A DNA stretch of 64,000 nucleotides from Roseibium marinum (GTDB taxonomy: Bacteria > Pseudomonadota > Alphaproteobacteria > Rhizobiales > Stappiaceae), in contig NZ_PPCN01000011.1 in assembly GCF_002906165.1 (NCBI RefSeq), positions 124,001 through 188,000 on the forward strand, read 5' to 3'. Shown here piece after piece: positions 49,673 through 57,764 of this stretch (positions are counted from its first letter, which is position 1; each line of letters begins with the position of its first letter). Made by a program: the position numbers and the translations under genes. Under the pieces are notes generated by a model. It had not been told where the DNA came from and made no database searches. It saw only the letters and a program-made list of their open reading frames with translations.

Positions 49673-52144
49673 CTATGCCGCGTGACCATCGTCATTGCGA
49701 CGCGGGTCGGAGCCGGTTTCTCCCGAAATCACGACTTCCACACTCGCACCCGTGTTGTGGGCAAGCAGGTTGGCCGCGCTTTGCAGTTCATGACTGTGGT
49801 CGGGCGCGCTCGCGGCGATCAGAACGCGGTCGGCAAAACTCAACATGCGGGCACTGGCAAGCGTTCCGTCGATCGCTCCCAGATCGACCACAATGGTCTG
49901 ATAGGTGGATTTGATCGCTTCGAGTGCCAGCTTGAAGCGATCCGAATTGACCATGTCGTCGGTGATCGCCAGGCGGCCGGCTTCAATGATATGAGCTTTG
50001 GTGGCCGCATCCCTGTAGACCACCTTTGCGAACGGCGCGTTGCCGGCGATGATATCGGAAAACCCTTCGGCCGCCTTCTTGTCGTGCTGTTCGGGAAACA
50101 CTTCCATGATCAGCGCGGATTTGCCGGCTTTCGCGGCTTTACGCACCAGATCGAATGCCAGATCGTGAGAAAGCGCATCGTCATCGACGCTCAGGACGAC
50201 AATCCGCCCCGCCGCCTGGACATCTTCCGCCAAGGTTGTGGGGACCGGTTCGCCCGCACTGGTATCCCTGGCACTGATCTCCCTGGCACTGATCTCCCTG
50301 GCACCGGTCTCCCCCGCAACAGTTTCGCCGGCCTCGAGCTCCTGTTCATAGACCGGTGCTTTCGGGACCGGAGCCTTTGGATCTTCTCTGCCGGCGCCCC
50401 GGACCCAGTTGCGGGCCCAGCCGGGGGCCCAATCGGGGGTCCGATCGGGGGCAGCGTCATGATCGTCACGCGAGCGCACGCTCCGGCGCCTTTTTCGCTC
50501 AAGGACCTCCTTGAGCGGTGAAAGCCGCCCGGGAGTTTCTTCCGCCGCTGCCTCGGGTTCGTCTTCGATAAACGGCTGCTTTTCTTCCTCAAGCGGCTTT
50601 GGCGAAGACAGGTTTTCCCGGAATTCCGCATCCATACGGTAGTTCGAAAAGGTCTGGGAGTAGCCGCGTCCCCAGTCATTTCCCTCATTGTGGGGTGCCA
50701 CCGGTACATCCCGGACGTTGACGCCGGCGGCGTCATTCATGCGGTAAAGCGCGTTTCCGCTCAGGAATTCGCGCATCAGCACGAAAGCGCATCCCAGAAT
50801 AAAGGTCACCAGCGCCGCTATGATCGTGGTGGAGACGATCTTCGGCGAAGACGGTTCGGCCGGAACGCTCGCACGGGAAATGATGCGCGCGTCGGCGGGA
50901 AGAACCTGCGCCCTCAATCGGGAATCGGCTTCCTGAAAGCTCAACATCAGTTGATCCAGTTGGGCGGCCTTGGCATTGGCCTCGCGTTCCAGTTCGCTCA
51001 GGCGGGCCTGATCCGCATTCGAGCGCGCCGCCGCGGTTTTCAGCTCATTGAGGCGTTTTTCCAGCGCCAGTGCCTGCTGGTTGGCGACTTTCGCGTCATT
51101 TTCCAGCCCCTGAAGAATCCGTCGCGCTTCGTTCCTGATCTGCCGGTCGTAGTCACCAAGCTGCGACTGAAGCGCCTTGAGCTGCGGATGGTTCGGCAAC
51201 AGCGTTATGGACAGCTCGGCGACGTTCGACTGGATTTCGACCTGCCGCTCGCGCAGCCTTTGGATCAGCGCGGACCCGAGAACTTCGCTGGCGCTTTCCA
51301 GCGAACCGCCGGAATTCAGAATCTCGCGGATGAGACCGGCCTTGGCCTGCGCTTCCGCCTTGGTCGCCTGGGCGGCGGAATAGTCGCTGCTCGTCTCGGC
51401 GAGCTGCTGCTGATTGAGCGGAATGTTGTCGGCTCCGATCAGCAAATCGGCCCGCGCCCTGAAATCGGAGACGGCCTTGCGGGCAGCCTGAACATCCTTG
51501 CGCAATTCGACGATCTGAGGCTCAAGGGCGGCGGAGGCCTGCTCGGTTGTCACCCGCTTGGCGCTTGACTGGATGGAGAGGTATTCGTCGACGATGGCAT
51601 TGGCCACCCGCGCCGCCAGAACGGGATTTTCCGCCTGGTAGTCGACGGCAATGACGCGCGAGCCTTCCAGCCGGTAAATCTGCAGGTTCTCGTAAAAATG
51701 CTTGAGGACCTGTTCTTCCGCGCTGTTGGCGGTGGTCTTTCCGCCCAGACCGATCAAGGACATGAGATTGCTGACAAGTGTGCCGGTCCCGTCGGCATCG
51801 AATTCGGGGATCGCCGCGAGATTGAGTTTGTTCGCCACCCGCCGCGCCAGATCCGCGGACATCAGGAGCTGAACCTGGCTGGCGACGCCCTCGCTGTCGA
51901 GAACCGCCCTTTCCTCTTCCACCCCGCGCGAGCCGCCCGGAAACTTGTTGTCGGTGCTCTCGATGAGGATCCTGGCTTCGGCCTTGTATTTGGGAGCGAC
52001 GAATTGCAGCCCGAGGAATACAGCGACCGCCACGAACAAGGTCAGCGGCAAAAGCCAGCCCAGGGAACGGCCGATCGTCCGCAGCAAACCGCCCAGGTCC
52101 ACCGCCATGTCATCATCGGAAACTGTCCGCCGCTCAGCATTCAT
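49673..52144 (-). CDS. Exopolysaccharide co-polymerase (Wzz/ExoP-like) with degenerate kinase domain
   Basis: 823 residues, inner membrane. Residues about 10-90 hold the Wzz N-terminal helix (LGWLLPLTLFVAVAVFL) and the polysaccharide chain-length motif. About 200-400 is a long coiled coil, and 410-440 the GNVR/proline-rich segment and second helix ([27 protein letters not shown]). About 490-620 is a charged, repeat-rich linker, and 635-823 is a P-loop-like BY-kinase fold (IVVLSVDDDAL, IVVDLGAI). The Walker A GKS/T loop of a working kinase is missing, so it is probably a pseudokinase. The start at 52144 has GGAG nine bases upstream. It regulates EPS chain length with the divergent Wza-like exporter. 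Confidence 0.9.
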   Translation of the reverse strand: MNAERRTVSDDDMAVDLGGLLRTIGRSLGWLLPLTLFVAVAVFLGLQFVAPKYKAEARILIESTDNKFPGGSRGVEEERAVLDSEGVASQVQLLMSADLARRVANKLNLAAIPEFDADGTGTLVSNLMSLIGLGGKTTANSAEEQVLKHFYENLQIYRLEGSRVIAVDYQAENPVLAARVANAIVDEYLSIQSSAKRVTTEQASAALEPQIVELRKDVQAARKAVSDFRARADLLIGADNIPLNQQQLAETSSDYSAAQATKAEAQAKAGLIREILNSGGSLESASEVLGSALIQRLRERQVEIQSNVAELSITLLPNHPQLKALQSQLGDYDRQIRNEARRILQGLENDAKVANQQALALEKRLNELKTAAARSNADQARLSELEREANAKAAQLDQLMLSFQEADSRLRAQVLPADARIISRASVPAEPSSPKIVSTTIIAALVTFILGCAFVLMREFLSGNALYRMNDAAGVNVRDVPVAPHNEGNDWGRGYSQTFSNYRMDAEFRENLSSPKPLEEEKQPFIEDEPEAAAEETPGRLSPLKEVLERKRRRSVRSRDDHDAAPDRTPDWAPGWARNWVRGAGREDPKAPVPKAPVYEQELEAGETVAGETGAREISAREISARDTSAGEPVPTTLAEDVQAAGRIVVLSVDDDALSHDLAFDLVRKAAKAGKSALIMEVFPEQHDKKAAEGFSDIIAGNAPFAKVVYRDAATKAHIIEAGRLAITDDMVNSDRFKLALEAIKSTYQTIVVDLGAIDGTLASARMLSFADRVLIAASAPDHSHELQSAANLLAHNTGASVEVVISGETGSDPRRNDDGHAA
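50258..50460. repeat. In-frame short tandem repeats in the Wzz linker
   Basis: Two arrays: 15-base units around 50258-50326 (CTGGCACTGATCTCC and variants, coding repeated AREIS-like pentapeptides) and a GC-rich array of similar period around 50402-50460. Both keep the reading frame. Confidence 0.65.
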
Positions 52145-52341
52145 CACTTGAATCTCCACAATTCCGGCAAACTATGTCGAATTAGGGTAAGCGATCGGTT
52201 AAGGCGCATGCAATTGCACAAAGAGGCCTGTTAATTAATGCATGCGCAGTTCTGACGATATACGCGCAGACAGTTTTTCCCCATTCACCCTCAATTAACC
52301 ATAACACGCGATGCTGTCTGCGAATTGTAGGAGAGTCGTAG

Positions 52342-52899
52342 ATGCCAATGAAAGCGCTTCTTGTCCTGGGTCTTTGCCTGGGTCTCGTTGCTTGCAGCGG
52401 GTACAGGCAGCCGCCGACAGCTTTTCATGAGACGTTGACACAGCCTTACCGCTTGGATTCAAGCGACAAGCTGCGCATCATCGTGTTTGGACAGGACGAT
52501 CTCTCAAACACCTATGTCATTGATCAGGCTGGATATATCTCCTTTCCATTGGTAGGCAGCGTCGCCGCCCGAGGTAAAACACAACAAAGCCTGGCAGCCG
52601 AAATCGCCACGAAATTGCGGCAGGGCTATATCCGCGATCCGGACGTTTCCGTCGAGGTCGATACCTACCGGCCGATCTTTGTGATGGGTGAAGTGCAAAA
52701 CTCGGGCCAGTACAATTATGTGGCGGGCATGACGGTGCAGAACGCCATCGCGACCGCGGGCGGATTCAGCTCAAGGGCACAGCAGGTCGATGTGGATATC
52801 ACCCGCCAGATCAACGGCGAAATCCTAAACGGACGTGTGCCCATTTCGGACCCGGTCCGTCCCGGAGACACAATTTACGTCCGCGAACGCTATTTCTAG
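52342..52899 (+). CDS. Wza/ExoF-like polysaccharide export lipoprotein
   Basis: 185 residues. The lipobox LVAC puts the lipidated Cys near residue 18. A Poly_export domain (YRLDSSDKLRIIVFGQDDLS) is followed by SLBB-like beta-grasp units (FVMGEVQNSGQYNYVAGMTVQNAI) and ends RPGDTIYVRERYF. It is shorter than E. coli Wza and lacks the C-terminal outer-membrane helix, as in rhizobial ExoF-type proteins, so it probably forms the periplasmic part of the export channel. GGAG lies 8 bases before the ATG. It diverges from the Wzz gene across a 197-base promoter region, and heads a plus-strand EPS run. Confidence 0.92.
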   Translation: MPMKALLVLGLCLGLVACSGYRQPPTAFHETLTQPYRLDSSDKLRIIVFGQDDLSNTYVIDQAGYISFPLVGSVAARGKTQQSLAAEIATKLRQGYIRDPDVSVEVDTYRPIFVMGEVQNSGQYNYVAGMTVQNAIATAGGFSSRAQQVDVDITRQINGEILNGRVPISDPVRPGDTIYVRERYF

Positions 52900-53004
52900 A
52901 GTGATGGTCAGTTAACCGGAGACTCACCTCCCTTTGCTAGGGTGCAGCTACCGAGCCTCACAGGTCCAAAAGAAACCTGGGGGTGGTAACAGGGATACTG
53001 CACC

Positions 53005-54234
53005 ATGACGACGAACCCCATGCGGATCGTTCATTGTGTCCGCTCGCCTATTGGCGGAATCTTCCGCCATATTCGCGATTTGGCCACCGCCCAGGCGGAA
53101 GCCGGACATGATGTCGGACTTATCTGCGACAGCAGCACTGGCAGCACTTTCGACAACCGGTTCCTGGAGGAACTGCGGCCGAAACTTACCCTTGGCCTGG
53201 CGCGCTTTCCCATGCAGCGCCAACTCACGCCCAAGGACATGTCGGCGACCCTGGCGATCTACCGCCATATCCGCGACCTCAATCCGGACATTCTGCACGG
53301 ACACGGCGCCAAGGGCGGCGCCTACGCCCGCCTGATCGGCAGCGGCCTCAGACTGTTCGGAAGCAAAGTGGCCCGCATCTATTGTCCCCATGGCGGCAGC
53401 CTGCATTACGATCCGAACCGTCTCGAAGGACGCGTCTATCACACGCTGGAGCGCCTGCTTGGACGGATCACGGACGGTCTGGTGTTCGTCTCCGATTATG
53501 AATCGGCAGCTTACGAGAGCAAGGTCGGGCAGCCGAAAGCCAAATCGCGGATTGTCTACAATGGACTGACACCGGAAGAATTCGCTCCGGTCACCGTGAA
53601 CAAGGACGCCGGCGACTTTCTCTATATCGGCATGCTCCGCGACCTGAAGGGTCCGGACCTGTTCATCGAAGCGCTCTACAACATCCGCCTGAAAACCGGA
53701 ACCGCGCCCCGGGCCCACATTGTCGGAGAAGGTCCCCAGGAAGAACGTTACCGCAACATGGTCAGGAAACTCGGCCTGGAGGACGCCATCACGTTCCATG
53801 GCGCCCTGCCCGCACGCGAAGCGTTCAAACTTGCCAGGAACGTGGTTATTCCCTCCCGCGCGGAAGCCATGCCCTACATCATCCTTGAAACGGTCGCGGC
53901 ACAGCGTCCTCTCATTGCGACACGGGTCGGTGGTATCCCGGAGATTTTCGGCCGCTATGCCAGCCGGCTGATCGAACCTGGACATATCGGCAAACTGACG
54001 GTCGCAATGGAAGAAGCGCTGGAAGACCCTGTCCGGATGGAACGGGAGGCCAGCGAATTGCAGAGATGCCTGGCCGCGACCTTCTCCACCGATCTGATGA
54101 ACGACAGGATCACCACGCTCTACCAGGACGTACAGGGTATTGCGCCGGCCGACGAAGCCACGCCCCAGGCGGCGGAAAGCGCTTCAGCCGACAGCAGCGC
54201 CCAGGCGGTCTATGCCAGATCAGGCAACAGGTGA
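53005..54234 (+). CDS. Glycosyltransferase family 4
   Basis: 409 residues, GT-B fold. The N-terminal acceptor half has VRSPIGGIFRHIRDLA and LHGHGAKGGAYARL. The C-terminal nucleotide-sugar half has FLYIGMLRDLKGPDLFIEA, HIVGEGPQEERY and the EX7E-like PSRAEAMPYIILETVA. It adds a sugar to the growing lipid-linked EPS unit on the cytosolic face. The specific sugar is not readable. The stop overlaps the next gene's ATG (TGATG), so it is coupled to the initiating transferase. Confidence 0.92.
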   Translation: MTTNPMRIVHCVRSPIGGIFRHIRDLATAQAEAGHDVGLICDSSTGSTFDNRFLEELRPKLTLGLARFPMQRQLTPKDMSATLAIYRHIRDLNPDILHGHGAKGGAYARLIGSGLRLFGSKVARIYCPHGGSLHYDPNRLEGRVYHTLERLLGRITDGLVFVSDYESAAYESKVGQPKAKSRIVYNGLTPEEFAPVTVNKDAGDFLYIGMLRDLKGPDLFIEALYNIRLKTGTAPRAHIVGEGPQEERYRNMVRKLGLEDAITFHGALPAREAFKLARNVVIPSRAEAMPYIILETVAAQRPLIATRVGGIPEIFGRYASRLIEPGHIGKLTVAMEEALEDPVRMEREASELQRCLAATFSTDLMNDRITTLYQDVQGIAPADEATPQAAESASADSSAQAVYARSGNR

Positions 54235-55841
54235 TGAGCAATCAGGCTTTCAAACCGACCGATCCGGTCGATCCGGCTCTACACGCAAGCGATGGATCAG
54301 GTTTGCGGCGCCGGCTGGAAAAGCATCTGCGGCAGACGGTCGGCGGTGTTACAGGATCGACAAACGTCGAAATCCTGCCGACGGCAACAACGGGCCTGAC
54401 CGCCGAAGCCTGCGAGATCGCGCAGGGCCTCGGCGGCAAGGGTCTGTCCATTCCGGTCCTGACCGGCATGGTCCGCCTGACGGATATTCTGCTGATAGCA
54501 TCCACCGCGCTCATCGCCGCCTATACCGGTTCAAGCGCGACTGCATTCAGCCTGACGCAGGGCGTTGCAATCGGAATTTCCATCCTGTTCGCTCTCGCCT
54601 TTTTTCAGGCGGCCGACTGCTATCAGGTACCCGTCATGCGCCAGGGTCTGTCGCAGTTCGGACGTGTCGCGGCCGGCTGGACCCTGGTTTTCGCCATGTT
54701 CGCGGTTCTCAGATCCACGACAGGCGTCGGCGCGGGCTTTCCCGATGCGTGGATCGGGTCGTGGTTCGCTCTCAGCCTGACAGGCCTGTGCGCGTCGCGG
54801 CTGATCGTCTTCCTGCTGGTGCGCCACTGGATGAATTCCGGCCGCCTGGAACGGCGCGCCATCATCGTCGGCGGCGGCACGGCAGCGGCCGAACTGATCC
54901 ATGACATCGAGGCCCAGGCCGACAACGACATCCGCATCTGCGGCATTTTCGATGACCGCTCGAACGACCGGTCGCCGCCGGTGGTGGCAGGCTATCCGAA
55001 ACTCGGCAACATCAACGCGCTGGTCGAGTTCGCCCGGCTCGCCCGCATCGACATGCTCATCGTCTGCATTCCCTTGCGCGCCGAACAGCGGGTTCTGGAA
55101 CTGCTCAGGAAGCTTTGGGTCCTGCCGGTCGATATCCGTCTGTCCGCCCATACCGACAAGGTCCGCTTCCGCAGCCGCGGTGCGTCCTTCATCGGCACGG
55201 TGCCGTTTGTCGATGTCGTTGAAAAGCCGATTGCCGACTGGGACATGGTCGGCAAGCGGATTTTCGATCTGGTGTTCGCGACGCTCGCGCTCGTGACGCT
55301 GTTCCCGGTGATGATCGCCGCGGCGATCGCCATCAAGCTCGACAGCAAGGGACCGGTCCTTTTCAGGCAGAAGCGCTACGGCTTCAACAACGAGATCATC
55401 GAGATCCTGAAGTTCCGTTCCATGTATACGGAACAGGCCGATCCGGACGCGAAAAAGGTGGTGACCCGGGGCGATACGCGCGTGACACGCGTGGGCCGGT
55501 TCATCCGCAAGACATCGATCGACGAGCTGCCGCAGCTCTTCAACGTTCTGGCCGGCAGACTGTCTCTGGTCGGACCGCGCCCGCATGCCGTCAACGCCCA
55601 TACCGACAACAAGACCTGGGACGATGTGGTCGACGGCTATTTCGCCCGCCACAAGGTGAAACCCGGTGTCACCGGCTGGGCCCAGATCAACGGCTGGCGC
55701 GGCGAAGTGGACACGCCGGAAAAAATTCAGCACCGCGTCGAGTGCGACGTCTACTACATCGAAAACTGGTCGATCATGTTCGATCTGAAAATCCTGCTGC
55801 TGACGCCCTTCCGTCTGCTCGATACGGAGAATGCCTATTGA
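54234..55841 (+). CDS. Undecaprenyl-phosphate sugar phosphotransferase (WbaP/ExoY type)
   Basis: Starts EPS synthesis by moving a hexose-1-phosphate to undecaprenyl phosphate. 535 residues: a long polar N terminus (about 1-80), four or so membrane helices (about 82-200), a CoA-binding-like nucleotide fold (IIVGGGTAAAELI), then the catalytic bacterial sugar-transferase domain (about 335-530; KRIFDLVFATLALV, LFRQKRYGFN, LKFRSMYTE, TSIDELPQLFNVL, KPGVTGWAQI). The start at 54234 overlaps the preceding stop by one base. Sugar specificity (glucose or galactose) is unknown. The next gene begins 4 bases before this stop. Confidence 0.93.
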   Translation: MSNQAFKPTDPVDPALHASDGSGLRRRLEKHLRQTVGGVTGSTNVEILPTATTGLTAEACEIAQGLGGKGLSIPVLTGMVRLTDILLIASTALIAAYTGSSATAFSLTQGVAIGISILFALAFFQAADCYQVPVMRQGLSQFGRVAAGWTLVFAMFAVLRSTTGVGAGFPDAWIGSWFALSLTGLCASRLIVFLLVRHWMNSGRLERRAIIVGGGTAAAELIHDIEAQADNDIRICGIFDDRSNDRSPPVVAGYPKLGNINALVEFARLARIDMLIVCIPLRAEQRVLELLRKLWVLPVDIRLSAHTDKVRFRSRGASFIGTVPFVDVVEKPIADWDMVGKRIFDLVFATLALVTLFPVMIAAAIAIKLDSKGPVLFRQKRYGFNNEIIEILKFRSMYTEQADPDAKKVVTRGDTRVTRVGRFIRKTSIDELPQLFNVLAGRLSLVGPRPHAVNAHTDNKTWDDVVDGYFARHKVKPGVTGWAQINGWRGEVDTPEKIQHRVECDVYYIENWSIMFDLKILLLTPFRLLDTENAY

Positions 55842-57169
55842 GCATCGCGGCCGCCCCTTATGGCGGCGCGCGGTTCGCGCGTTCGCCCGCCGGGCTTCCG
55901 GCAAGGAGCCTGGGCAATGGCGCCCTGTGGCTGGCGGCATTTCTGTCGGGTTTCGTCATCGAGGAACCGGCGCCCTATGAACTCTACATGGCGCTTGTCA
56001 CCGTCGTCTGGCTCGCCTGCGGCCTGAAGCTGCGGCGCGAATTCGGACCGCTGATCATCTGCCTGATGCTCTATATCGCCGGCGGTATGGCCTCCATTCC
56101 GATGGCCCGGGAAATGGGCGAAGCGATGATGTATATCGCGATCTCCGGCTTTCTTGCGGTCACCGCCATCTTCTACGCCGCCGTTCTGGCGGACGATCCG
56201 GACAGATTCAGGATCATCCAGAGCGGCTACACGATCAGCGCGGTCCTGGTGGCGGCAATCGGCATCGCCGGCTATTTCCAGCTGTTTCCCGGCGCCGGCT
56301 ATTTCACGCTGTATGACCGCGCCCGTGGCACCTTTCAGGACCCGAACGTGTTCGGCCCGTTCCTGGTCCTGCCGACCGTCCTTCTGCTGCAGCGGCTCCT
56401 GAAGGACTCCGTCCTGAAAAACCTGCACCTGCTGGTGCCGCTCGCCATCCTGCTGCTCGGCGTTTTCCTGAGTTTCTCGCGCGGTGCCTGGGGGCTTCTG
56501 GTCGCCGCCGTCCTGACGGTCTATATCCTGGCGCTGATCACGGAGCAAAAGCGCCAGCGGCGCGCGCGGCTGATCTTTCTGGGCGCGGCCGGGATTCTGG
56601 CCGTTGCCGCCCTGATCGCGGCGGCGCTGTCCATCGACAGCGTGGCGGAGATGTTCAGCCAGCGGGCCAGGCTCGTTCAGGAGTATGACGGCGCCCGCCT
56701 CGGCCGCTTCGCCCGCTATTCGCTCGGCTTCCAGATGGTGATGGAGCATCCGCTCGGCATCGGCGCGATGGAATTCAACAAGTATTTCCCGGAAGACGAG
56801 CACAATGTCTATCTGAAGGGCTTCACGACCTATGGCTGGCTCGGCGGCACGATCTATATCCTCCTGGCGCTCTGGACACTCATCGCCATGGTTCCGCTGC
56901 TGTTCAAGGCCCGGCCGTGGACGGCGTTCACCCAATCGATCTTCGCGGTTTTTGCGGGTCATCTCATCCTGTCGGTGTTCATCGACACCGATCACTGGCG
57001 GCACATGTACATGCTTTACGGTCTCGCCTGGGGCATGATCGCGACGGACAAGATGGAGCGCAGGCAACAGCGCAAACAGCTTTCCTCGCGCCGCGCCGCT
57101 TGTCATCCAGGTCCGGCGATACTCTCCGCAACAAGCGGCTTGCGCTCGGCAGGCGAACAAGCTAGGTAG
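55838..57169 (+). CDS. O-antigen ligase/Wzy-like polymerase
   Basis: 443 residues, about twelve hydrophobic helices. The Wzy_C-type segment is in the second half (LSFSRGAWGLLVAAVLT followed by a large periplasmic loop with the EHPLGIGAMEF and EDEHNVYLKGF motifs and catalytic-type Arg/His). It joins repeat units or ligates chains on the periplasmic face. The start is TTG at 55838, overlapping the previous stop (TTGA) with GGAGA eight bases upstream. The C-terminal 40 residues are basic and variable. No flippase gene is adjacent, and tRNA-Pro follows within 10 bases. Confidence 0.9.
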   Translation: MSIAAAPYGGARFARSPAGLPARSLGNGALWLAAFLSGFVIEEPAPYELYMALVTVVWLACGLKLRREFGPLIICLMLYIAGGMASIPMAREMGEAMMYIAISGFLAVTAIFYAAVLADDPDRFRIIQSGYTISAVLVAAIGIAGYFQLFPGAGYFTLYDRARGTFQDPNVFGPFLVLPTVLLLQRLLKDSVLKNLHLLVPLAILLLGVFLSFSRGAWGLLVAAVLTVYILALITEQKRQRRARLIFLGAAGILAVAALIAAALSIDSVAEMFSQRARLVQEYDGARLGRFARYSLGFQMVMEHPLGIGAMEFNKYFPEDEHNVYLKGFTTYGWLGGTIYILLALWTLIAMVPLLFKARPWTAFTQSIFAVFAGHLILSVFIDTDHWRHMYMLYGLAWGMIATDKMERRQQRKQLSSRRAACHPGPAILSATSGLRSAGEQAR

Positions 57170-57177
57170 GGTCCGTT

Positions 57178-57254
57178 CGGGCAGTAGCGCAGCCTGGTAG
57201 CGCACTTCACTGGGGGTGAAGGGGTCGTCGGTTCAAATCCGGCCTGCCCGACCA
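57178..57254 (+). tRNA. tRNA-Pro (anticodon GGG)
   Basis: Acceptor CGGGCAG/CTGCCCG; anticodon stem CTTCA/TGAAG around CTGGGGG (anticodon GGG); T arm GTCGG/CCGGC with TTCAAAT; discriminator A and encoded CCA. A run of six T follows. Base composition drops downstream, so it is a candidate integration point. Confidence 0.97.
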
Positions 57255-57764
57255 TTTTTTCCGAAAATTTCGCGATAACCGCTTTCCATGCGATGTAGTG
57301 AAAGCGCAGGGACACATTGCGTTCCTGGTGTGGCGCGCGACTTCGGTTGGCATCCAGATTTTTTAGTAATCAGAGCATAAATGCACTTTAATGGTCCTTT
57401 AATGGTCGAAACCGTGTTGATGGTAACTCGGACCCAACTACGTATTATCTGCTCACTGTTATTTTTTGGTTGGACACTAAAATCGCCCTTGCCCAACAAG
57501 TCATCTACTGTTTTGAAATGTCAAAAGCTGGCATTCGCTGCGAGATGATCGGGCGTCAGATACGGGGCCGTGTCCTGAAAGTCTGCTCTTAGTCGACCGT
57601 GAAGGAAAGCAGCCTTTCGTGTATCTGTAGGTCCAATGCCAGCTCACGACCCCAATGCGAGCGTCCGACTGACATACCTATCGTCGATGTCCGATCGCGC
57701 ACCGCGCCGGATGCGCATGAGCGAGAGAGATTGCCAAGTGTTCATAAACGGCTAGCTATGCGAA
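57255..57764. other. 510-base AT-rich region after tRNA-Pro
   Basis: Clearly lower in GC than the EPS locus. It holds a short direct repeat (TTTAATGGTC twice around 57388-57407) but no recognisable integrase remnant, gene or clear promoter. Small open frames across it lack ribosome sites. Confidence 0.5.
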
